Positions 18,585 through 29,218 of a stretch of DNA of 64,000 nucleotides are shown here, in pieces (within the stretch, counting starts at the first letter, position 1; each line of letters starts with the position of its first letter). This DNA is from Yamadazyma tenuis (Eukaryota > Ascomycota > Pichiomycetes > Serinales > Debaryomycetaceae), in the NCBI RefSeq assembly GCF_029203305.1, contig NC_089461.1:1364001-1428000 (forward strand), written 5' to 3'. The notes under the pieces were generated by a model, which saw only the letters and a list, made by a program, of their open reading frames with translations, ran no database searches and was not told where the DNA came from. The position numbers and the translations under genes were made by a program.

Positions 18585-20597
18585 TTATTTCTTAGCAGAC
18601 TTGACAACATTGATAATTTGTTCAACCACTCCTGGGTTGGATAAAGTAGAAATATCACCTAATTGATCTTCTTCTCCTGCTAAGACTTTTCTCAAAATTC
18701 TTCTCATGATCTTTCCAGACCTAGTCTTTGGCAAATCATCAACTAATAAAATCAACTTGGGAGCTGCGAATGGGCCAATTTCTTTTCTGACAGTCAAAAT
18801 CAATTCTTTCTTAACAGCTTCAACGTCGTCAACTTTAACAGTTGATTTCAATGAAACATAAGCAGCAACAGCTTGACCAGTCAAGTCATCAGCATAACCA
18901 ACTACTGCAGATTCTCCCACCAATTCATGTTCGATCAAAGCAGCCTCAATTTCAGCAGTTGACAATCTATGGCCACTAACATTGACCACATCATCAACTC
19001 TACCTAAGATCCAGTAGAATCCATCCTTGTCTCTAGCAGCACCATCTCCACTGAAATAGTGATTAGGGTAAGGCTTCAAATAAGTATCAATATATCTACT
19101 ATAGTCATTGAAAATTCCTCTGGTGATCGAAGGCCATGCATTTTTGATTGCCAAAACTCCTTCCACATCATTTTCATTCAATTCATGACCATTAACAGGA
19201 TCTAAGATCTTAGGTACAATACCAAAGAATGGCAATGAACAAGAACCGGGCTTAGTAGGAGTGACACCAGCCAAGGGACACATCAAGTGAGATCCTGACT
19301 CGGTTTGCCAGTAGGTATCAACAATGTGGGCCTTTCCTCTACCAACATTATCGTTATACCAATGCCAAACTTCAGCAGCAATTGGTTCACCAACAGATCC
19401 CAAGACTCTTAAGCTATCCAATTTGTAATTTTCAATGTACTTGGTACCAGCTCTCTTCAATAACCTCAATGCAGTAGGAGCCACATAGAAAATATTGACC
19501 TTGTACTTGTCAACGATATCCCAGTATCTTGAATAGTTCGGATAAGCTGGTGTACCCTCGAACACCACAGTTGTAGCACCATTCAATAATGGACCATACA
19601 CAACATAGGAATGACCAGTAATCCAACCGACATCACCAGCGGTGAAAACAATGTCAGACTCATGTACATCAAAGACGTACTTGGTTGTTAACATTGCACC
19701 CAACAAGTAACCAGCCGTATTGTGCTGAACACCTTTTGGTTTTCCAGTGGAACCTGAAGTGTACAATAGGAACAATGGGTCTTCACTATCAACAGGAACT
19801 GGTGGGAAATAAGGACCATATTTGTCCATCTCATTGTGCCACCACAAATCTCTTCCTTCAAAAAACGGGACATGAGAGTTTCCGGTTCTCTTGAAAACCA
19901 AAACATTGGTAACATCAGGGCACTGCTTTAATGCATCGTCAACAATCTTCTTGGTTTCAATAGTCTTACCTCCTCTTTTGGATTCATCAGCAGTAACAAC
20001 AATCTTGGAATTGGCATCCAAGATTCTGTCCTTCAAAGAGGATGAACTAAAACCAGCAAACACCACCGAGTGGATAGCACCAATTCTGACGATTGCCAAC
20101 AAGGTAACAATGGCTTCAGGAATCATAGGCAAGTAAACTGCAACAGAATCACCCTTTTTAACACCCAATTTGGTCAAGCATTGGGCCATTTTGGAAACAT
20201 CTTTCAACAATTCCCCGTAGGTGATGATCCTTCCTTGATCAGGTTCATCACCTTCATAAATAATCGCCGGTTTGTTGGGGTTTTTAAAAGCCCATCTGTC
20301 AACCGTGTTATAAGATGCATTCAATTTACCGTTAATGAACCAAGAAGGAATATCACCGTGTTTGAAATCATTTTCAGTAGATACAGGATACCTAGCAAGG
20401 TCAAAGGGCCTCTCCCAATCCAAAAACTTCAGACCCATTTTACCAAAGAAAGAAGAAGGGTCCTCAACTGATTCTTTGTACAAGGTTTGATACTCTTCAA
20501 AAGAAGCCAAATTGGGCTTTTCAGTAGACCTCTCCTTAAACCCATCGGGGGGCAATTGCATTTTTTCGTGGTCAAGAGTGACGTGAGACTCAACCAT
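18585..20597 (-). CDS. ACS1: Acetyl-CoA synthetase (Acs1 type)
   Basis: This encodes 670 residues from the ATG at 20597; the open frame starts two codons earlier at a TTG, which I set aside. It is an ANL-superfamily AMP-forming ligase with [13 protein letters not shown] (P-loop-like A3), [15 protein letters not shown] core motifs, [12 protein letters not shown], the [20 protein letters not shown] hinge and [14 protein letters not shown] with the acetylatable active-site Lys. It makes acetyl-CoA from acetate, CoA and ATP. Details such as [36 protein letters not shown] and [19 protein letters not shown] match S. cerevisiae Acs1 rather than Acs2, going by memory of both. The long upstream region with a good TATA box fits a carbon-source-regulated gene. 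There is no C-terminal SKL or evident mitochondrial presequence. Confidence 0.92.
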   Translation of the reverse strand: MVESHVTLDHEKMQLPPDGFKERSTEKPNLASFEEYQTLYKESVEDPSSFFGKMGLKFLDWERPFDLARYPVSTENDFKHGDIPSWFINGKLNASYNTVDRWAFKNPNKPAIIYEGDEPDQGRIITYGELLKDVSKMAQCLTKLGVKKGDSVAVYLPMIPEAIVTLLAIVRIGAIHSVVFAGFSSSSLKDRILDANSKIVVTADESKRGGKTIETKKIVDDALKQCPDVTNVLVFKRTGNSHVPFFEGRDLWWHNEMDKYGPYFPPVPVDSEDPLFLLYTSGSTGKPKGVQHNTAGYLLGAMLTTKYVFDVHESDIVFTAGDVGWITGHSYVVYGPLLNGATTVVFEGTPAYPNYSRYWDIVDKYKVNIFYVAPTALRLLKRAGTKYIENYKLDSLRVLGSVGEPIAAEVWHWYNDNVGRGKAHIVDTYWQTESGSHLMCPLAGVTPTKPGSCSLPFFGIVPKILDPVNGHELNENDVEGVLAIKNAWPSITRGIFNDYSRYIDTYLKPYPNHYFSGDGAARDKDGFYWILGRVDDVVNVSGHRLSTAEIEAALIEHELVGESAVVGYADDLTGQAVAAYVSLKSTVKVDDVEAVKKELILTVRKEIGPFAAPKLILLVDDLPKTRSGKIMRRILRKVLAGEEDQLGDISTLSNPGVVEQIINVVKSAKK

Positions 20598-21516
20598 GAT
20601 CAATCAATTAGCCAGTTGTTTGTATGACAAGAAGACGTCAATATAAGTATCACTAGATAATTGTACGTGCGGATGATGAGTACAAGACAACTAAGCAAAA
20701 TATAATAAAACAAAAGGTGGTGTGATTGCGGACGCTCCCTATTTATAATGATGCTCGGAGTTTTGGCAAAACCATCAACCCCACAAAATCTGCGACGATA
20801 TTTGTTGCGGCCACGCTGCAAATGCCTGGTAAAAAATGTTGAGTTTGCATATTCGGTTGTCTTGGTTTTATTTTTTGGGTCAGGAGTTAAGGATACTTTT
20901 GAATGACTAGGAGTGAATTGTATGAGCCAATAAATTTGTCTTTTTATCGATTCCTGCCACCTCCTAGTATGTGGTCAACGGTCAAAAGTATAAGGGGGCT
21001 CTGGTATTTCCCCAGATGACTTAGAAATGGCAAGTTACTCCGCAAAAAACCTGTAGGTGTTCGTATTCACAGGTGTTACTTCGTCTAAGATAAAAATGAC
21101 AAAAGTAGCAGAAAACGTAAAAGTGGCAAAAATTGGAGATTTTCAGTTTAAGCCCAACCGATTCTCCTATATCACCACCTAAAAATACAGAAGCTAGGAC
21201 TGATGCAGTTGGTAAACGGCTTTGGTTGAATAAATCCGATCCATTTACTCGTCTACGAATTGCAACTAAGTATTGTAGGTGGCTACTTATCAAATTGCCG
21301 CCGGTCCACAAAATGTTTTTTAAACGCTTACTTTAAGTTTATATATTACTACACACATCAAGGTACGGAGTTACGTAGTTCCAGCTGTATGATAACACTT
21401 GATGTTAGTGTCTAACGAATGGAACAAAGAACGATAAAAGGTCGTGCATAGCCAGTCGCTTACCCGAGCACAAATCATTCACAAAATGGAAATCTCATTC
21501 TGGCGGTGTCATATAT
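20598..21516. other. Divergent promoter region, ACS1 and OPA3-like gene, 919 bp
   Basis: No convincing gene is present. A TATA box for ACS1 and a short upstream ORF for the OPA3-like gene are listed separately. An AGGGG stress-element core lies near 20993. The frame at 21021-21311 is not supported. Confidence 0.5.
20740..20747 (-). promoter_or_regulatory. TATA box upstream of ACS1
   Basis: The minus strand reads TATAAATA, an exact match to TATAWAWR, 143 bp upstream of the ACS1 ATG. TATA-containing promoters are usual for strongly regulated yeast genes. Confidence 0.5.
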
Positions 21517-21665
21517 ATGAGCGGAGTAATAACGCTAAAACTTACAAGCCTTTTAATTCGGACGATATCCAAGCCGGTTGCCAATGCCATAAAGTTCCAA
21601 TCACGGCAATCGCCATTCTTGAAGACCAACTTCGTCCGGTTTGGTCAATTCATCAACAAAATTGA
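21486..21665 (+). other. Upstream ORF overlapping the start of the OPA3-like gene
   Basis: An ATG at 21486 in strong context (CACAAAATGGA) opens a 59-codon frame that runs past the OPA3-like ATG at 21517 in a different frame. The main ATG has a weak context (T at -3). If transcription begins upstream of 21486, initiation at the main ATG would depend on leaky scanning. Confidence 0.4.
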
Positions 21666-22113
21666 TATGAAACTTCGTAACAACTCAAATGTCAAAGTTA
21701 GACCCTTAAATGATAATAAGGCCATCGAGTTGGGTAGTAACTTTCTTAGTGAGTTGTTTGTGTTCAGCATTGCGGCGGGACTTATTATATATGAGTCGGT
21801 AAAGCCCAAGAAACTGGTGTCCCAACCAGTGGAGATACCTCCAAAGGCAGAAGGAGCTACAGGTAGTATAAATAAAAGCACTTCCAAGGCGGATCCCAAG
21901 CCCCAAGAACCACAGAAATCAAAGGTTAAAGACACTAAAGTTGATGATGAGACTAACTCCAAGTGGATTGGAAAAGTTGAAGAGCTCCAAACAACGGTGA
22001 GTACGTTGGCACAAGAAGTGAGTCAGTTAAAGAGTCAGAACTCAACTATCCTTGAGGAGTTAAAGCAATTGAAACCTGTAAATAGCACTATTAGTCATGT
22101 AAATAAGCAATAG
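21517..22113 (+). CDS. OPA3-like mitochondrial protein
   Basis: This encodes 198 residues. The N-terminus MSGVITLKLTSLLIRTISKP followed by VANAIKFQSRQSPFLKTNFVRFGQ is the conserved OPA3 opening, with its membrane-directed helix and mitochondrial signal. A hydrophobic segment (FLSELFVFSIAAGLIIYES, about 76-94) follows, as in the family, and the protein ends with a polar linker and a short coiled coil (VEELQTTVSTLAQEVSQLKSQ). Human OPA3 is a mitochondrial membrane protein linked to optic atrophy with 3-methylglutaconic aciduria; the yeast homologues have no settled role. The start at 21517 matches the family N-terminus despite an upstream out-of-frame ATG. Its stop lies 98 bp from the HTZ1 stop, in convergent orientation. 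Confidence 0.85.
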   Translation: MSGVITLKLTSLLIRTISKPVANAIKFQSRQSPFLKTNFVRFGQFINKIDMKLRNNSNVKVRPLNDNKAIELGSNFLSELFVFSIAAGLIIYESVKPKKLVSQPVEIPPKAEGATGSINKSTSKADPKPQEPQKSKVKDTKVDDETNSKWIGKVEELQTTVSTLAQEVSQLKSQNSTILEELKQLKPVNSTISHVNKQ

Positions 22114-22211
22114 ATCAAAATAGACCAAGTAACAAAGGAGTACTTCAAGATTCGTTTAGGGAGTCAAAACAACATATATATTATTCTACACTAGTGTTAC
22201 AAATTAGCCAA

Positions 22212-22610
22212 TCATTTCTTTTGCTTCTTTTCAACCTTCAATAACAAGGCCTTGTTGATATGTGGCAAAACACCACCGAAAGCAATTGTGGCCTTGATCA
22301 AGTTGTCTAATTCTTCATCTCCTCTGATGGCCAATTGTAAGTGTCTAGGGGTGATTCTCTTAACCTTCAAATCTTTAGCAGCATTACCAGCCAACTCCAA
22401 GACTTCGGCAGTTAAATATTCCAAGACAGCAGTTAAGTAGATAGCAGACTTGGATCCTACTCTAATTTTGTTTTGGGCGGTTCTCTTCAAATATCTCTTG
22501 ACTCTACCCACTGGGAATTGCAAACCAGCTCTGGCGGAATGGGAAGTGGTATTCTTAGCGGCCTCAGAGGATTTACCTTTTCCTCCATGTACTTTACCTT
22601 TACCAGACAT
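22212..22610 (-). CDS. HTZ1: Histone H2A.Z variant
   Basis: This encodes 132 residues. It is the Z variant rather than canonical H2[15 protein letters not shown] at the tail, [37 protein letters not shown], and the Z-specific [18 protein letters not shown] end. The docking-domain block [15 protein letters not shown] (canonical H2A has NDDELNKLL) confirms this. The SWR1 complex places H2A.Z in nucleosomes flanking promoters, where it tunes induction and heterochromatin boundaries. The N-terminal Lys residues are the usual acetylation sites. No intron is apparent. The promoter of about 210 bp lies downstream of NPR2, which is transcribed the same way. Confidence 0.96.
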   Translation of the reverse strand: MSGKGKVHGGKGKSSEAAKNTTSHSARAGLQFPVGRVKRYLKRTAQNKIRVGSKSAIYLTAVLEYLTAEVLELAGNAAKDLKVKRITPRHLQLAIRGDEELDNLIKATIAFGGVLPHINKALLLKVEKKQKK

Positions 22611-22821
22611 TTATCAAATTATCCTTTTCTTCTTAGTTGTTCAAAAACAAATTGCTTAAATAAACGAAGCAGAAAAAGATGTTAGTTATAAACTTTTGTT
22701 TTGTTTGTTTTGATTTTTGGGGCCTTTATAAAACAACAACTGAGTGGGAGACCGATCGGTCCGCGCACTAACATAAACACTCCAAAGCTGAGTTACCCGC
22801 ACTTGGTTGCAAAAATGTCAT

Positions 22822-24648
22822 CTACGAGTTGATATACCCGTTTGATCCAAGAGTGTCAAGCATTGATTCAATTTCTGTTCGAGACCTTTGAAGCTCAGTA
22901 CATATCGAGTCAATGTTTTGGAATCCCTTGAGTAGTTTGATGAGTTTGAGTAAATCGACAAACTCATCGTTGCTTATATTGGGAAGCCGATTGATTTCGT
23001 GGTTGCGAATTCGTGGAACTATCGACTGAGCATCCTCAGGACTATCATCCACAGCAGTTTCATTATTTATGGATCGTATACCGTCATTCATGCTATCCTC
23101 ATCACTTTCAATGATCCCATCAAATTGTTGGTTTTGATAGTTAAAACTGATTCTTCTATTGTTGGTCTTTAGGTTAGACTCGTTAACTATCGACTTAAGG
23201 TATATGTTGCTGTTGATGTCTTTTAGGTTGATGGAATTGACATTCGTAGAGGTCAATTTGGTTCTGAAGTTTTCAATCAACTCGTTGATTTCGTCATTAT
23301 TGTTTTCAATTGACTTGGTAACTAAATTCAATATTGGATATGAGTGGACTCGATAGATAAGCCCATTTAAAATTCCAAAGTTGATAAATCGCCTTATGTC
23401 GATGAACTTTAAATGCTTCTTATGCTGGAGATACCATTGTTTTACGGTTTGACCTTGGTTAAGTGACCGATAAAGGTAGAACAAAAGTGTCTTTGAGGGG
23501 ACCTTAATGGTACGACCAAGCTCTTTCAAATGTACAGGTGAGATGGAAATGGACCCGCCAATCCCACCAGTACCAGTGATGTTGGATCCTACTCTAGCAT
23601 TGACACCAGTGAAAGTATTATTTCCTGTGTTTGGACCGGTAGCATTAGCGGTCGTTGGAGCGGTAGTATTAACAGTTCCACTCCCACTACCATTGGTACT
23701 ATTACCACGGTTATTTGAGCTCATGTCATAGTTGACTATATAGCTTTGACACCGTTCACTGAGATTGGGGACTTTCAAGAAGTTGACAATGTTGTTGGTG
23801 GGAGCATATATGTTTGAAAATTGGAAAATATCAATGATTTGCAAACATTTGTAATGCATAAGATGCTGGATACATTGTTTTGTAAGAAGATAATCACTAT
23901 CACTCAATTCACTTATCTTCTTTATGGAATTGATTCCATTTATATAAGGTAGGATCTTTATCATGGTTGGATCCCAGTTCACGTCCACTAATAAGTTCAA
24001 GTTCACCATCAGAATAGGCACTTGGTAGGCCTTGAGGTTTAAGGGAGCTGGATAAATAGGGAACAACTTAATGTCAATAGAATTAGCACTGTCCAATGGT
24101 ATACAGCATTCACTATAATTGTTGAGGTCTTGGTACAACTGGCTAATCAATGAATCAATAGAACTTAAGTTGATTTTCTTGAAATTTTTGAATCCTGGGA
24201 TCTCGTTAATCAAGTTTATCTGCTTGATGTTTTCCAGCTTGATGAAGAGTCTGGCACTTAAATTTGACAACAAGTAGTTCTGTTCCTCGAGAACTTTAAA
24301 CATTTTTCCCATTCTTTTGATTGTAAGTTCGTAGCTGATAGTTTCACTGTTGTAAGGAAACACAAAACAGAAATTGAAGTTGAAAAAGTTTCGAGTATAA
24401 TTGTCATTCTGGATGTTCACGGGATACCCAATGACTTTATATTTGCCCACTTTGATTGATATTAGTTTGTTACATAGATGTGGCTTTGGTATAATATAGT
24501 TTTTGATGGTATTGAAATTGAATAAGGAGTTGGCCGTGGTGTTGATTGAATCTTTAGGGACCTGGTTTACGATCTTTGTCCCCTCTGTCGGGTGGAAAAC
24601 TGCGTAGAATATTGCTATAATGGGCGTAAACCCATCACTAGTCTCCAT
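22822..24648 (-). CDS. NPR2: Nitrogen permease regulator 2, GATOR1/SEACIT subunit
   Basis: This encodes 608 residues. The opening FTPIIAIFYAVFHPTEGTKIVNQVP is the typical Npr2 longin-domain start, followed by IIPKPHLCNKLISIKVGKYKVIGYPV and FNFCFVFPYN. The longin domain occupies about 1-170 and a TINI-type middle follows. A Gly/Asn/Thr-rich insert (NRGNSTNGSGSG and neighbours, about 315-365) is low complexity, then comes ELGRTIKVPSKTLLFYLYRSLNQG, and a winged-helix C-terminus. Npr2 with Npr3 and Iml1 is the GTPase-activating complex that restrains TORC1 at the vacuole when nitrogen or amino acids are limiting. The C-terminal tail ends at 608 without a membrane span. Confidence 0.93.
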   Translation of the reverse strand: METSDGFTPIIAIFYAVFHPTEGTKIVNQVPKDSINTTANSLFNFNTIKNYIIPKPHLCNKLISIKVGKYKVIGYPVNIQNDNYTRNFFNFNFCFVFPYNSETISYELTIKRMGKMFKVLEEQNYLLSNLSARLFIKLENIKQINLINEIPGFKNFKKINLSSIDSLISQLYQDLNNYSECCIPLDSANSIDIKLFPIYPAPLNLKAYQVPILMVNLNLLVDVNWDPTMIKILPYINGINSIKKISELSDSDYLLTKQCIQHLMHYKCLQIIDIFQFSNIYAPTNNIVNFLKVPNLSERCQSYIVNYDMSSNNRGNSTNGSGSGTVNTTAPTTANATGPNTGNNTFTGVNARVGSNITGTGGIGGSISISPVHLKELGRTIKVPSKTLLFYLYRSLNQGQTVKQWYLQHKKHLKFIDIRRFINFGILNGLIYRVHSYPILNLVTKSIENNNDEINELIENFRTKLTSTNVNSINLKDINSNIYLKSIVNESNLKTNNRRISFNYQNQQFDGIIESDEDSMNDGIRSINNETAVDDSPEDAQSIVPRIRNHEINRLPNISNDEFVDLLKLIKLLKGFQNIDSICTELQRSRTEIESMLDTLGSNGYINS

Positions 24649-25550
24649 ATTTATCTCCTAGTTTTTTTTCTTTCAACTCAATCTGTCGCATTTATAACAG
24701 TAAATCTTAATACTTGAAGATCTCAATAGTTTTCTTTGTTCTAAACTTTCTACGTGCTGTTCAGAGACCTAAAATGGCTTCGATTTCCGTATCAGTATTT
24801 AAGCCACCTTATAATAACTCACTAGTGTCATGAGTTGTACATAATTTTCAGGATAAGTGTCCAGTGGCCTCACAATGCCATTGTAGAAGCATCTAACCGG
24901 CTGAATATACTTTCCATAGACCCTTTATAAACTCATTGGTTTTATTCAAAAGGATGCCGACTACTAGGTAGTGAAAAACAATAACAATTTGATTTTCTAA
25001 TAAGAACTGGGGGTATTGAACATGATTTTCTTACTTTAGTTCATCAACATTCCATACCTTGGGAATTGTTCCAGTGGATGGTATCAAGGTAAGATAACAG
25101 CCAATATAAGGCTTATACAATTTCTTGAACAACTTTTGTTTCCAGCATATGCAAAGGGTTTGTAATCTTCATCAAGAGCATCCACAAAATCATCGAACCA
25201 AAAGAGTCATTAACACTCCTGACAGTCTAATGGCTCATCGGAAAAGATTCTACTATACGGCTACATAAATTACCAACTAAAGTAGTTCTATGGCTGGGAG
25301 AATACGTGACAGAGTCCACTTTCACTTTTCCTCTAGCAGTTTAGTCCAACTGCGATGTACCGCTAACTGAGGACTACTTCATTTGGTTGCAAAATAAAGT
25401 CAGACACGACCACGAAGATGTAACTTTAAAGTGTAGCAAAAAACTCTGATAATCTTTACCCAGGTACAACCTGAATCTCTAGATGATCTTATCCAATCAT
25501 GTTTTTGCACTAGCTTTCAATACAAACCATTCCTAGGTAGATCTAAGATA

Positions 25551-25572
25551 GTGCCCGGAACGTGTCGGGCAC
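25551..25572. repeat. Inverted repeat GTGCCCG-N8-CGGGCAC
   Basis: Two perfect 7-bp arms (25551-25557 and 25566-25572) flank an 8-nt spacer, directly before the heat-shock element. The inner CCG-N8-CGG spacing recalls sites bound by dimers of Zn2Cys6 factors. It could also form a stem of a short hairpin. Confidence 0.4.
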
Positions 25573-25573
25573 A

Positions 25574-25588
25574 AGAATTTTCTGGAAA
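25574..25588 (+). promoter_or_regulatory. Heat-shock element of HSP60
   Basis: Three contiguous alternating pentamers, aGAAt-tTTCt-gGAAa, match the Hsf1 site exactly. It lies 73 bp upstream of the HSP60 ATG and 25 bp upstream of the TATA box. HSP60 is a known Hsf1 target in yeasts. Confidence 0.8.
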
Positions 25589-25612
25589 GAATCCGCACTG
25601 AAAAATTTTCCA

Positions 25613-25618
25613 TATAAG
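25613..25618 (+). promoter_or_regulatory. TATA-like box of HSP60
   Basis: TATAAG lies 48 bp before the start codon and just downstream of the heat-shock element. Confidence 0.5.
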
Positions 25619-25621
25619 TAA

Positions 25622-27373
<1,752 letters not shown>

Positions 27374-27571
27374 GTGTGACAATAGTTCCATTTGGTGCTT
27401 TAATTCTAACTATAAATACGCTTTAGATACTCCTCCTTTTATGTATATAGTCAATTTAAAGGAGATCATTGTCAAGCAGATGTAGTGCGCGGAGAAATAA
27501 TAAATGAGATGGCAGATAAAACTTTTATACACAAACCTGTTTACTTTTGCATTTGATGAATCCTTTTTGAA

Positions 27572-29170
27572 ATGTTTGAAGATCCAGCTTCCAGTCTAGT
27601 ATGGCTACCTGGCAGTCAACTAAAACTAGACAAAGCCATACTACGATATCAACAACATAAGGTTTATCAAGCACTCTTACAAAACAAAACCTTATCAGGA
27701 TCCATCAAGAAGAAGATAAAGGAGAGTCATTATAAACAAATTTTATTAAAGAAGATAAAGGAAAGTATGGAAAATCCCACACGCCCCGAAGAAGCATTTG
27801 AGATCTGGAACCAGAGTGACCATATGAATGTGTACAGAAGATCAACAAATACAGAACCTTTGAAGTTCGATGAGGAATTTCTTGATAACATGCTCACTAA
27901 TGCCCAAAGACATAGGGAAGAAGAGAATGGCGATAGCGGTAACGACGACGATGACAGTGGAAGTGAACTCATAAAGGAACATTTATTCGAAGAGTATTTC
28001 AATAAACTCACACGTCCTGCCGACTTCTCAGGAATTAGTCGTAAGCCTAAGTTGGAGTTTCTACTTACTACAGAAGGATATGAAGTTTTACCTTTACCAA
28101 GCGAGGAGACGAAAACTGGATTTTACAGATATCATATTGCAAACTTAAACTTTTTTTTGCATTCCAGCATCTTGAATAAGTCTTGGGATCAAGCATACAA
28201 GATTCTTTGCATTTTACTACGATTCCCTGGAATTGACATAAGGTATTTGTGGCCTTTAGCAATCGAAATCTTAAGAGGAAAGCATAACGAGAATAAGGAA
28301 ACCACTTCAGTTTTTAAATACAAGGAAAGAAGATTCTTTAGTTGGCTTGCCTCGTTTTATATCCTCAGTGCTTCAAGACCTGGTTTGGTAGAGAACGCAC
28401 CAGTGTTTAGGAGCGGCTCAGTTACTCACGTGCCAATATTCATTATTGAATCTATCTGGTCTCTATTGGATGATGGGCAGGTAGAGAGGGTCAAGACTGA
28501 GGTCAAATCCTTAATATTAAAAGCCCCTTTCGAAAACGAAGGTGTTTTTTCATTTATCTTGTGTTTATGTTATTTGATGGAAAATGTTCAGTTAGCTGAC
28601 AGGTACGCCAAGGTTGACACATCAGATGAAAACGATTTGGAAGTGAACATCTTTTTGAATGACAAGGCCAGCATTTACGCTAAGATATCTTCCAATTTTG
28701 AGGAGGTTGATAAGTACCTTCACAAGTGTACAGAGTTGAAATTTGAATACCCACCAGACATCGTTGAAGTTCAGACAAATATAATATTATCCAAGATCAA
28801 AGAAGCGGATGAAGCAAATACTGGTAATCAAAGTGATGAGGACAACATCTCTGAAGAGGAGATACCTGATCCTTATGATACTATGAATGATACCAATAAC
28901 CACAATGAAGATGAAGTCTCTCATGATACCATAATAGAACAAGCCAATGAAGGTACTGAGATTTCGAAGAGAGTAAGCTTAGAGGATGAAATTCCAGATT
29001 CTTACATTGACGATGAAGAGGAAGAAATACCCGATCAGTATGACGATGAAGATGAGATCGCAGACCAGTATGTGGACGTAGTACCCGTAACTGAAACCAG
29101 AAACACAATTAACAATGAAAGAAATGACGATTCAGACAGCAGCATAGATTTTGACTTTGATTTCGATTGA
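27572..29170 (+). CDS. RRN11: RNA polymerase I core factor subunit Rrn11
   Basis: This encodes 532 residues. I recognise the Rrn11 pattern of a helical, TPR-like central region: FYRYHIANLNFFLHSSILNK, SWDQAYKILCILLRFPGIDIRYLWPLAIEILRG and the YKERRFFSWLASFYILSASRP segment. The N-terminus is helical and basic; an acidic insert (GDSGNDDDDSGS, about 120-132) separates it from the core. The C-terminal 110 residues are acidic, with repeated IPDxYDD-type units, and end in SIDFDFDFD. Rrn11 with Rrn6 and Rrn7 forms the core factor that recruits Pol I to the rDNA promoter. The gene converges on HRD1 with 48 bp between stops. The identification rests on the core block. Confidence 0.75.
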   Translation: MFEDPASSLVWLPGSQLKLDKAILRYQQHKVYQALLQNKTLSGSIKKKIKESHYKQILLKKIKESMENPTRPEEAFEIWNQSDHMNVYRRSTNTEPLKFDEEFLDNMLTNAQRHREEENGDSGNDDDDSGSELIKEHLFEEYFNKLTRPADFSGISRKPKLEFLLTTEGYEVLPLPSEETKTGFYRYHIANLNFFLHSSILNKSWDQAYKILCILLRFPGIDIRYLWPLAIEILRGKHNENKETTSVFKYKERRFFSWLASFYILSASRPGLVENAPVFRSGSVTHVPIFIIESIWSLLDDGQVERVKTEVKSLILKAPFENEGVFSFILCLCYLMENVQLADRYAKVDTSDENDLEVNIFLNDKASIYAKISSNFEEVDKYLHKCTELKFEYPPDIVEVQTNIILSKIKEADEANTGNQSDEDNISEEEIPDPYDTMNDTNNHNEDEVSHDTIIEQANEGTEISKRVSLEDEIPDSYIDDEEEEIPDQYDDEDEIADQYVDVVPVTETRNTINNERNDDSDSSIDFDFDFD

Positions 29171-29218
29171 AGTTCATTAAGTACATAAATTAGCATAAAA
29201 TATTCATTTACAAGATAG

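Noticed and set aside
20670..20680. CGGATGATGAG as a CSRE (Cat8/Sip4) site before ACS1
   Set aside because: Only part of the consensus is matched; positions needed for Cat8 binding differ.
21021..21311. Minus-strand ORF upstream of ACS1
   Set aside because: It is composition-biased toward Cys, His and Phe in a promoter region and has no homologue I recognise.
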